From Winogradskyella algicola (GTDB lineage: Bacteria; Bacteroidota; Bacteroidia; Flavobacteriales; Flavobacteriaceae), in contig NZ_SZQF01000007.1 of NCBI RefSeq assembly GCF_005869935.1, forward strand, positions 124,001-188,000: a DNA stretch of 64,000 nt, written 5' to 3'. The translations under genes were made by a program, and so were the position numbers. Below the pieces are notes generated by a model. The model was not told where the DNA came from and ran no database searches. It saw nothing but the letters and a program-made list of their open reading frames with translations. How positions within the stretch are numbered: position 1 is the stretch's first letter; every line of letters begins with the position of its first letter. This document shows, piece after piece, positions 1 through 6,275 of the stretch.

Positions 1-103
1 TTTAGCATATTTCATTTTTCCCAAGCCATCTATTTTCATCAACAAAAACATTTATTAAAAGGTAAAAAGTTGAATTAAAAATCTATGGGATAAATTATGA
101 ATA

Positions 104-118
104 TTCTGTAGTACAGAA
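104..118. promoter_or_regulatory. Perfect inverted repeat, possible operator
   Basis: The sequence TTCTGTA-G-TACAGAA is a perfect 7-1-7 inverted repeat lying 125 bp upstream of the TauE/SafE exporter gene. No T-run follows it, so it does not look like a terminator. It could be a protein-binding site for the exporter gene or for a gene left of the window. The remainder of 1-242 shows no coding potential. Confidence 0.3.
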
Positions 119-174
119 AAAATAAATAAAAATAGATGGGCATCATCTGTTTGTTTGTAATGCAATTACTACAT

Positions 175-219
175 TGTAACAATTGTTACGCATATAAGGG
201 GAGTTCTCTATTAGTTTTG
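175..219 (+). promoter_or_regulatory. CRP/FNR-type operator and -7 promoter element of the exporter gene (site A)
   Basis: TGTAAC-AATT-GTTACG (175-190) is a near-perfect palindrome fitting GTA-N8-TAC. Its centre (182.5) lies 29.5 bp before TAGTTTTG (212-219), a full match to the Bacteroidota -7 consensus TAnnTTTG. That places the operator near -41.5, the class II activator position. Seven other units in the first 15.5 kb share this geometry. Confidence 0.75.
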
Positions 220-242
220 AGATCTCACTAACTAAATTATTT

Positions 243-1043
243 ATGGATTTAAATCAAATTTTAGGCTATATCGGAGCTTTATTTATTGGAGTTGTTCTTG
301 GGCTTATAGGTGGTGGAGGCTCTATTTTAACCGTTCCTATCTTGGTCTATTTACTATTTGTAAATCCTGTTACTGCAACAGCCTACTCCCTTTTTGTAGT
401 TGGTGTTTCTTCTTTGGTTGGTGCCATTAGAAATATACAAAAAGGCTTAGTGGATTTTAGAACAGCCATTGTTTTTGCTATTCCAGCCTTTATTGCAGTA
501 TACATTACCAGAAAATATTTGATGCCTGCAATCCCTGATGAACTGTTTAGTGTTGGAGACTTTTTAGTAACAAAGAATATAGGTATAATGATATTTTTTG
601 CTATCGTTATGCTTGTTGCATCTGTATCCATGATTAAGAACAAAAAGGCTAAAGCAGTTTCTGATTCCGTAATAGTTTTTAACTATCCTTTAATTGTTAC
701 TGAAGGTGTAATCGTTGGTGTTATAACAGGAATCGTAGGTGCTGGAGGTGGATTTTTAATTATTCCAGCTTTGGTGTTATTGGCCAAACTACCAATGAAA
801 AAAGCTGTAGCCACATCGTTACTTATTATTGCCATTAAATCATTGATTGGTTTTATTGGTGATGTTGAAAATTTAGACATTGACTGGATATTCCTTTTAA
901 TTTTTACATCAATATCTGTAGTCGGTATATTTTTAGGGATTTACCTTTCTAATTTTATTGAAGGTAAAAAGCTAAAAAAGGGCTTCGGATGGTTTGTGTT
1001 GGTAATGGGTATTTACATTATTTATAAGGAATTAACAATGTAA
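243..1043 (+). CDS. TauE/SafE (TSUP) family anion exporter
   Basis: This 266-residue polytopic inner-membrane protein belongs to the sulfite exporter TauE/SafE (TSUP) family, whose members move sulfur-containing anions such as sulfite, sulfoacetate or thiosulfate. It has the family's internal two-fold repeat, each half marked by a glycine-rich loop: GLIGGGGS (20-27) and GIVGAGGG (163-170) followed by a proline-containing hydrophobic helix. I count about eight membrane segments. Length is normal for the family. It is the first gene of the sulfur island and has its own operator/promoter. The next gene's operator overlaps its stop codon. Inference from context: export of sulfite or thiosulfate formed by the persulfide-oxidising enzymes encoded next door. 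Family sure, substrate unknown. Confidence 0.9.
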   Translation: MDLNQILGYIGALFIGVVLGLIGGGGSILTVPILVYLLFVNPVTATAYSLFVVGVSSLVGAIRNIQKGLVDFRTAIVFAIPAFIAVYITRKYLMPAIPDELFSVGDFLVTKNIGIMIFFAIVMLVASVSMIKNKKAKAVSDSVIVFNYPLIVTEGVIVGVITGIVGAGGGFLIIPALVLLAKLPMKKAVATSLLIIAIKSLIGFIGDVENLDIDWIFLLIFTSISVVGIFLGIYLSNFIEGKKLKKGFGWFVLVMGIYIIYKELTM

Positions 1044-1083
1044 CTTTTGTTACAACTCAATTTTTTAAATATTAGTAATTTAA
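1039..1083 (+). promoter_or_regulatory. CRP/FNR-type operator and -7 element of the MBL-rhodanese gene (site B)
   Basis: TGTAAC-TTTT-GTTACA (1039-1054) is a perfect 6-4-6 palindrome that includes the stop codon of the upstream exporter gene. Its centre (1046.5) is 29.5 bp before TAATTTAA (1076-1083), a partial match to TAnnTTTG. The gene starts at 1115. Confidence 0.72.
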
Positions 1084-1114
1084 GTGAAATTTATTCACAT
1101 TAACCAAAATAATT

Positions 1115-2530
1115 ATGAAAATAGAACAGATTTATACAGGATGCTTAGCTCACGCAGCATATTACATTGAAAGCAATGGTGAAGCTGCAATTTTTGATCC
1201 ATTACGTGAGGTTCAACCTTACATTAATAGAGCCAAAATGGATGATGCAAAAATCAAATACATTTTTGAGACGCATTTCCATGCGGATTTTGTTTCTGGT
1301 CACTTAGATCTAAAAGAAAAAACAGGTGCTAAAATTGTATTTGGTCCAACTGCAAAGCCTAATTATGAAGCTATAGTTGCAGAAGACAATCAGATTTTTG
1401 AAGTAGGAGATTACAAGGTAAAGGTTATTCACACGCCAGGTCACACAATGGAAAGTACGACTTACTTACTCATAGATGAAAACGGTAAAGAGCATGGTAT
1501 TGTTACAGGAGATACCTTATTTATTGGTGATGTAGGTAGGCCAGACTTAGCACAAAAGGTCATTGCTGAACTTACTCAGGATAAGTTAGCATCTTTGCTA
1601 TACGATTCCTTGCGCAATAAAATAATGCCGTTGAGTGACGATTTAATAGTGTATCCTAATCACGGTGCAGGTTCTGCTTGTGGTAAAAACATGAGTAAAG
1701 AAACTACTGACACACTTGGTAACCAGAAGAAAACTAATTACGCACTTAGAGCAGACATGACCAGAGAAGAGTTCATAGAAGAACTTTTAGACGGTTTAAC
1801 AGAACCGCCAGGATACTTTCCTCAGAATGTACTAATGAATATTAAGGGTTACGAGAGCTTTGATAAGGTTATGGATAAGGCTCAAAATCCGTTATCACCA
1901 AAAGCTTTTGAAGCTGCTGCAAACGAAACCGAAGCTATTGTATTGGATGTTCGACATCAATCAGAGTTTGTTATAGGACACATTCCACGTTCTGTTTTCA
2001 TTGGTATCGATGGTAATTTTGCACCATGGGTAGGAGCATTGATCGTAGATGTTACCCAGCCCATATTATTAGTTGCACCAAAGGGCAGAGAAGAAGAGGT
2101 GATTACCAGATTATCTAGAGTTGGATTTGATAATGTTGTAGGCTACTTGGATGGAGGTTTCGAAGCTTGGAAAAATGCTAATATGGAAATCGACACCATA
2201 ACTTCAATTCCTGCTGAAGAATTTGCAAAAGATTTTGAGGATAAAAAAGATGTTGTTTTTGACGTTAGAAGGGAAGGTGAGTATATTGCCGAACATGTAG
2301 ATGGAGCTAAAAACACTCAACTAGATTATTTAAATAATTACCTAAGCGAATTCCCAGAAGATAAAACCTTCTATGTGCATTGTGCTGGCGGATATCGCTC
2401 AGTAATTGCCGCTTCAATATTAAAAAGTAGAGGAATTCATAATTTGGTGGATATAGCAGGCGGTTATGGCGCCATTAAAAAAACAGACATCCCAAGAACG
2501 GATTATGTTTGCCCTTCAACTTTAAAATAA
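1115..2530 (+). CDS. MBL-fold hydrolase with two rhodanese domains (persulfide dioxygenase-like)
   Basis: This 471-residue cytoplasmic protein has an N-terminal metallo-beta-lactamase domain of the ETHE1/persulfide dioxygenase type and two C-terminal rhodanese domains. Metal-site motifs visible are THFHAD (53-58), H63, H110 in HTPGH, D133 in TGD and H183 in PNHGAGS; GRPD (141-144) is typical of this subgroup. The first rhodanese domain (about 265-355) lacks a catalytic cysteine. The second (about 370-465) keeps it as C423 in HCAGGYRS. Family knowledge: such enzymes oxidise glutathione- or protein-bound persulfide to sulfite, with rhodanese domains passing sulfane sulfur. A paralogue of the same architecture lies at 9729. 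Which low-molecular-weight thiol is used cannot be seen. Confidence 0.9.
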   Translation: MKIEQIYTGCLAHAAYYIESNGEAAIFDPLREVQPYINRAKMDDAKIKYIFETHFHADFVSGHLDLKEKTGAKIVFGPTAKPNYEAIVAEDNQIFEVGDYKVKVIHTPGHTMESTTYLLIDENGKEHGIVTGDTLFIGDVGRPDLAQKVIAELTQDKLASLLYDSLRNKIMPLSDDLIVYPNHGAGSACGKNMSKETTDTLGNQKKTNYALRADMTREEFIEELLDGLTEPPGYFPQNVLMNIKGYESFDKVMDKAQNPLSPKAFEAAANETEAIVLDVRHQSEFVIGHIPRSVFIGIDGNFAPWVGALIVDVTQPILLVAPKGREEEVITRLSRVGFDNVVGYLDGGFEAWKNANMEIDTITSIPAEEFAKDFEDKKDVVFDVRREGEYIAEHVDGAKNTQLDYLNNYLSEFPEDKTFYVHCAGGYRSVIAASILKSRGIHNLVDIAGGYGAIKKTDIPRTDYVCPSTLK

Positions 2531-2550
2531 ATCCATAGTTTAATTAGTTA

Positions 2551-2582
2551 AGCATGTGCTATATATAGCACATGCTTTTTTT
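2551..2582 (+). terminator. Rho-independent terminator of the MBL-rhodanese gene
   Basis: A perfect 26-nt palindrome (2551-2576, arms AGCATGTGC / GCACATGCT) is followed immediately by a T-run. It ends 2 nt before the next operator, so the two units are cleanly separated. Confidence 0.85.
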
Positions 2583-2583
2583 G

Positions 2584-2628
2584 TGTAACATAGGTTACCC
2601 TTTGCCAAAAATTTAACTACTAATTTTA
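2584..2628 (+). promoter_or_regulatory. CRP/FNR-type operator and -7 element of the rhodanese-cytochrome-thioredoxin operon (site C)
   Basis: TGTAAC-ATAG-GTTACC (2584-2599), centre 2591.5, lies 29.5 bp before TAATTTTA (2621-2628), a 7/8 match to TAnnTTTG. Transcription should start near 2635, which is downstream of the ATG at 2631 and therefore favours the ATG at 2664 for the first gene. Confidence 0.72.
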
Positions 2629-2663
2629 TAATGTTTATTAAATTAATTCTTAAAACTATTCTT

Positions 2664-3002
2664 ATGTCATTTTTCGCTTCATTATTTGGTTCTAAAACAT
2701 CACAAAGCGATGTTATAAAGTTATTATTACCAGAAGAATTTAAAGCGCAGGTTGAAAACAAAAATGTGCAATTGATAGATGTCAGAACACCAGCTGAGTT
2801 TAAAGGTGGTCATATAAAGGGTGCAAAAAACATAGATTTTTTCTCTGGAAAGTTCAACGTTGAGTTTAATAAATTGAATAAGGATAAAGCAGTCTATGTA
2901 TACTGCCGAAGTGGAAGTAGAAGTAGACAAACGTCTAAAAAGTTAGAAGCTATGGGGTTTACTGAAATTTATGATTTAAAAGGCGGAATAATTAATTATT
3001 AA
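2664..3002 (+). CDS. Single-domain rhodanese
   Basis: A 112-residue rhodanese-like sulfurtransferase that can carry sulfane sulfur on its active-site cysteine, C81 in YCRSGSRSR. The domain shows the usual IDVRTPAEF and GHIKGAKN motifs. I chose the ATG at 2664 (MSFFASLFGS) over the in-frame ATG at 2631, because the inferred promoter -7 element (2621-2628) would place the transcript start after 2631 and the extra 11 residues add only a hydrophobic stretch. First gene of a likely operon with the cytochrome (10-bp gap) and thioredoxin genes. Probable role: passing persulfide sulfur to or from the neighbouring enzymes. The partner is inferred, not seen. Confidence 0.88.
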   Translation: MSFFASLFGSKTSQSDVIKLLLPEEFKAQVENKNVQLIDVRTPAEFKGGHIKGAKNIDFFSGKFNVEFNKLNKDKAVYVYCRSGSRSRQTSKKLEAMGFTEIYDLKGGIINY

Positions 3003-3012
3003 TGAGTCACTT

Positions 3013-4029
3013 ATGAAATATACTGTAGTACTTTTGGCATCTATTTTTATTTTGAGTTGTAATAACTCTGATAAAAAAGAATTATCGGCATTTGAAAAAT
3101 CTAAGTTGGCTAATAGTCATCCAGGCAAAAAATTGATGGAAACCAATTGTTACGTTTGCCATAGTCCAACAGCTAGCCACGACGATAGAATTGGGCCGCC
3201 AATGGTAGCCATAAAAAGACATTATATTGATGATTCAACTACAAAAGAGCAATTTATTGCAGACATGCAAGCTTGGATAAAGAATCCAAACGAAACCGAT
3301 GCTAAGATGCGTGGCGCTGTAAGACGCTTTGGAGTTATGCCAAAACAAGCTTTTCCAGAAGAAACCATTGAGAAAATTGCAGATTATATGTATGATTTTG
3401 AGATCGATCAACCAGAATGGTTTGAAGAGCATTTTAATGAAGAAAAAGGGAAACACAACGGAAATGGTCAAGGTAAAGGTAAAGGCATGGGACATGGTAA
3501 AAGAAAACATAAGCAACAAGCACAAACCAACTACCAAGATTTACCTTATGGTGAAAGAGGTCTAAAGTATGCTTTAACCACAAAAGCTGTGTTGGGTAAA
3601 AACCTTATGGGTACAATTCAAAAAAAAGGAACATTAGAAGCCTTAGAGTTTTGTAATGTTAGAGCATATCCATTAACCGATAGCATGGCAGTGGTTCATA
3701 ATGCAAGCATAAAACGTGTAAGCGACAAACCTCGAAACCCAAAAAACAAAGCCAATTCAGAAGAGTTAGAATACATCAAAACATTTAAAACATTGGTTGA
3801 AGATAAAAAAGAAATTAGTCCAATAGTAAAAGAAACAGAGGACGATGTTCGTGTATATTACCCAATTGTAACAAATACAATGTGTCTTCAATGTCATGGC
3901 AAGCCAGAAACTAATATTAAACCAGATGTTTTAAAATCATTATCTTTACTATATCCCGAAGATAAAGCCAAAGGGTATTCCGAAAATCAGGTAAGAGGTA
4001 TCTGGAATGTATCTTTCAAAAAGAATTAA
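3013..4029 (+). CDS. Lipoprotein cytochrome c fused to a Tll0287-like (DUF3365) haem domain
   Basis: A 338-residue protein with a lipoprotein signal (ILSC, C16), so it should be anchored in the periplasm. Residues about 35-130 form a class I cytochrome c domain: CYVCH (46-50) binds haem and M109 in GVMP is the likely sixth ligand. A Gly/Lys/His-rich linker follows (about 145-169). The C-terminal part (about 180-335) resembles the DUF3365/Tll0287-like domain and carries a second haem motif, CLQCH (291-295). It is therefore a predicted di-haem protein. It sits between a rhodanese and a thioredoxin gene in one operon, which suggests an electron acceptor or sensor for sulfur redox chemistry. The fusion is unusual to me, and the exact reaction is unknown. 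Confidence 0.82.
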   Translation: MKYTVVLLASIFILSCNNSDKKELSAFEKSKLANSHPGKKLMETNCYVCHSPTASHDDRIGPPMVAIKRHYIDDSTTKEQFIADMQAWIKNPNETDAKMRGAVRRFGVMPKQAFPEETIEKIADYMYDFEIDQPEWFEEHFNEEKGKHNGNGQGKGKGMGHGKRKHKQQAQTNYQDLPYGERGLKYALTTKAVLGKNLMGTIQKKGTLEALEFCNVRAYPLTDSMAVVHNASIKRVSDKPRNPKNKANSEELEYIKTFKTLVEDKKEISPIVKETEDDVRVYYPIVTNTMCLQCHGKPETNIKPDVLKSLSLLYPEDKAKGYSENQVRGIWNVSFKKN

Positions 4030-4036
4030 AATAGTA

Positions 4037-4333
4037 ATGAGCAAGTTTTCAGAATTAATCAATAAAGACAAATTGGTCCTTGTAGATTTTTTTGCAGAGT
4101 GGTGCGGACCATGTAAAATGATGACACCTATCTTAAAGCAAGTAAAAGATAATCTTGGTAACAGAGTCTCTATTATAAAAATTGATGTTGATAAAAATCA
4201 ATCTTTAGCTGCTAAGTATCAGGTTAGAGGAGTGCCAACCCTAATGTTGTTCAAAAATGGTGAGCAAGTATGGCGACAATCTGGTCTGCTTCAAAAAGAC
4301 GACCTTATAAATATTATTACCGGTAACGACTAA
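4037..4333 (+). CDS. Thioredoxin
   Basis: A 98-residue cytoplasmic thioredoxin with the classical active site WCGPC (22-26), the preceding VDFFAEW strand and the cis-proline motif GVPT. The ATG at 4037 (MSKFSELINK) gives the standard thioredoxin length and lies 7 bp after the cytochrome stop. A longer reading from 4007 would overlap the cytochrome gene and is not needed. Last gene of the rhodanese-cytochrome-thioredoxin operon. The likely job is reducing persulfides or disulfides formed by the rhodanese. The housekeeping trxA is probably elsewhere, so this is likely a specialised copy. No strong terminator hairpin was found after it. Confidence 0.9.
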   Translation: MSKFSELINKDKLVLVDFFAEWCGPCKMMTPILKQVKDNLGNRVSIIKIDVDKNQSLAAKYQVRGVPTLMLFKNGEQVWRQSGLLQKDDLINIITGND

Positions 4334-4503
4334 AATTCAACTAAGTCGCCTAAAAAAAAGCCTACTTCTTTTTTCGATTTAATAGGCTAAACATTACAAT
4401 AGATAATATTTTTTTCTAATCATTAATCAAAGAGGTAATATTTTGCGTTTAACGTAAAAAACTAATTAAATTTTTAATCATTAATCGATTAAGAGAGTGT
4501 TTG

Positions 4504-4547
4504 TGTAACAATAGTTACATTTTTTAAGTTAAAACCCTTTAATTTTA
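4504..4547 (+). promoter_or_regulatory. CRP/FNR-type operator and -7 element of the sulfide:quinone reductase gene (site D)
   Basis: TGTAAC-AATA-GTTACA (4504-4519) has perfect arms. Its centre (4511.5) is 28.5 bp before TAATTTTA (4540-4547), a 7/8 match to TAnnTTTG. The gene starts at 4593. The gap 4334-4503 contains nothing else I can name. Confidence 0.72.
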
Positions 4548-4592
4548 AACGGATTGATATTTAACTAACACTAACTAAATCTAGTACATTTC

Positions 4593-5855
4593 ATGAAATC
4601 TCATTATCAAATATTAGTAATTGGTGGAGGTACAGGAGGCATTATGACTTCTGCCAACTTATTAGCCAAAGATAAATCATTAGACATCGGTTTAATAGAG
4701 CCAGCTGAGTGGCATTATTACCAACCAGCATGGACGCTTGTAGGTGGTGGAGCCTACGATTTTGAAAACACAAAACGACCAATGTCTACTGTTATGCCAA
4801 AAGGTGTGGATTGGATTAAAGATTATGCAACAGGTTTTAATCCTGAACAAAATTCGGTATCGACAAAAGAAAGTGGTGATATTACTTACGATTATTTAAT
4901 TGTATCTCCTGGATTGGTAATGGATACATCACTCATAGAAGGTTTAACAGAATCTTTAGGAAAAGGTGTAGTGTGTAGTAATTATACGAACCCAAAACAT
5001 ACATGGGAAGTTTTAAGAAATTTTAAAGGCGGTAATGCAGTTTTTACACAACCTACAACACCAATTAAATGTGGTGGAGCACCACAAAAAATAGCATATT
5101 TAGCAGCTGACTATTTTAAAAAGAATGGTCTTAAAAATAAGAGTAATGTGGTTTTTGCAACACCTGGTTCTGTAATTTTTGGAGTTAAGGAAATTAGAGA
5201 GAGTTTAATGCAGGTTATTAGTAAATATGGCATTCATTTTAAACCATTTTACACACCAGTAAAAATTGATGGCGAAAACCAAATGGTAACTTTTAAAGGT
5301 GTTGGTACTGGTGAAAATAAATGCGTAATTAATGAAGATAATGAACTAAGAGAAGTGATGTCTGGTGAGCAAATTATTGAAATGCCATTCGATATGCTTC
5401 ACTTAGCGCCACCTCAAACTTCACCAAAATTTGTAAAAGAATCATCGTTAGTTAATGATGCAGATTGGTTAGATGTAGATATACATACATTACAGCATAA
5501 CAAATATCCAAACATATTTGGTTTAGGTGATGTGGCAGCATTACCAACTGCAAAAACAGGTGCAGCCATACGCAAACAAGTGCCTGTAGTTTCTGATAAT
5601 ATTCGTCAGTTAATTGCTTACGATAAAAAAGGAAACAAATCTTATAATGGCTATTCTTCTTGTCCGTTAGTGACAGGTTATGGTAAAATGATCTTAGCCG
5701 AATTTGATTATGACAATAATTTTATTCCAGATCCTAAATTAAAACAAATGTTAGTCTTTAACAGTGAGAAAGAGCACTGGAGATTATGGATGCTAAAAAA
5801 ATATGGATTACCTTATTTATACTGGAATAAAATGATGAAGGGAAAAGAGGTGTAG
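4593..5855 (+). CDS. sqr: Sulfide:quinone oxidoreductase, type II-like
   Basis: A 420-residue FAD flavoprotein that should oxidise sulfide at the membrane surface and pass electrons to quinone, leaving the sulfur as persulfide. The N-terminal dinucleotide fold is visible as VIGGGTGG (9-16). Three cysteines stand where SQR catalytic cysteines are expected: C128, C160 in PIKCGGAPQK and C357 in YSSCPLVTG. The last two contexts match those of the mitochondrial-type (type II) enzymes. The C-terminus (MLKKYGLPYLYW) is amphipathic or hydrophobic, as expected for membrane attachment. Monocistronic, with an operator/promoter upstream and a strong terminator downstream. Its product would feed the rhodanese, thioredoxin and persulfide dioxygenases encoded beside it. 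Confidence 0.9.
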   Translation: MKSHYQILVIGGGTGGIMTSANLLAKDKSLDIGLIEPAEWHYYQPAWTLVGGGAYDFENTKRPMSTVMPKGVDWIKDYATGFNPEQNSVSTKESGDITYDYLIVSPGLVMDTSLIEGLTESLGKGVVCSNYTNPKHTWEVLRNFKGGNAVFTQPTTPIKCGGAPQKIAYLAADYFKKNGLKNKSNVVFATPGSVIFGVKEIRESLMQVISKYGIHFKPFYTPVKIDGENQMVTFKGVGTGENKCVINEDNELREVMSGEQIIEMPFDMLHLAPPQTSPKFVKESSLVNDADWLDVDIHTLQHNKYPNIFGLGDVAALPTAKTGAAIRKQVPVVSDNIRQLIAYDKKGNKSYNGYSSCPLVTGYGKMILAEFDYDNNFIPDPKLKQMLVFNSEKEHWRLWMLKKYGLPYLYWNKMMKGKEV

Positions 5856-5889
5856 CCATCCTCTTTAAGTTTGATGAATAGCCACTGAT

Positions 5890-5919
5890 AGCATCTTTTT
5901 TTTTGAGATGCTTTTTTTA
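5890..5919 (+). terminator. Terminator of the sulfide:quinone reductase gene
   Basis: Stem AGCATCT / AGATGCT with a T-rich loop is followed by seven Ts. Confidence 0.8.
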
Positions 5920-5924
5920 TTTAC

Positions 5925-5967
5925 TGACAAAAGTCATCTTTAGTTTAAAATTTTGAAGCTACTTTAG
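5925..5967 (+). promoter_or_regulatory. TGAC-N4-GTCA operator and -7 element of the 48-residue gene
   Basis: TGAC-AAAA-GTCA (5925-5936) has core TGA-N6-TCA, the spacing of FNR-family boxes. Its centre (5930.5) is 29.5 bp before TACTTTAG (5960-5967), a 7/8 match to TAnnTTTG. The same motif and distance occur before the copper-receptor operon. Confidence 0.55.
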
Positions 5968-5995
5968 CTTTTGTAAATGATAAATAGTATAACCA

Positions 5996-6142
5996 ATGAA
6001 CAACTCTTTACTAATATACGATCACAGCAACGGAGTAATAATGATTGCAGTGTTTGCTTTAGTCTGCGTAATTTTAGTAGGCGTACTTATTAATTTTATG
6101 ACAAGCGGAAAAAAGAAAAGCGACAGCAACGAAACTAACTAA
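5996..6142 (+). CDS. Small single-span membrane protein
   Basis: A 48-residue open frame starting MNNSLLIYDHSNGVIM and ending KKKSDSNETN. It has one central hydrophobic segment (about 15-36) and a positively charged tail, so it is probably a single-pass inner-membrane protein with the C-terminus inside. It is preceded by a plausible promoter with a TGAC-N4-GTCA operator, which supports real expression. Function unknown. It lies between the SQR gene and the convergent copper-receptor operon. Confidence 0.65.
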   Translation: MNNSLLIYDHSNGVIMIAVFALVCVILVGVLINFMTSGKKKSDSNETN

Positions 6143-6219
6143 ACTAATTTAACTTTATGTATTGCATGGTTTTTAAGCTGTGTAATATTTTGAAATTCTT
6201 CTTGAATTTTGGGCTAAAA

Positions 6220-6252
6220 AAAGAGGCTTGATTATAAAAATCGAGCCTCTTT
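6220..6252. terminator. Bidirectional terminator at the end of the copper-receptor operon
   Basis: Stem AAAGAGGCT / AGCCTCTTT is flanked by A- and T-runs, so it can end transcription from both sides. It sits 24 bp past the TonB receptor stop. Confidence 0.8.
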
Positions 6253-6275
6253 TTATTGTTATAACTAGGTTAAGT

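Noticed and set aside
157..169. GTAAT-GCA-ATTAC palindrome next to site A
   Set aside because: The 3-bp spacer gives GTA-N7-TAC, the wrong half-site spacing; probably chance in AT-rich sequence.
4350..4387. Possible terminator after thioredoxin (AGCCTA / TAGGCT)
   Set aside because: Six-base stem with an 18-nt loop and no T-run after it; too weak to call.
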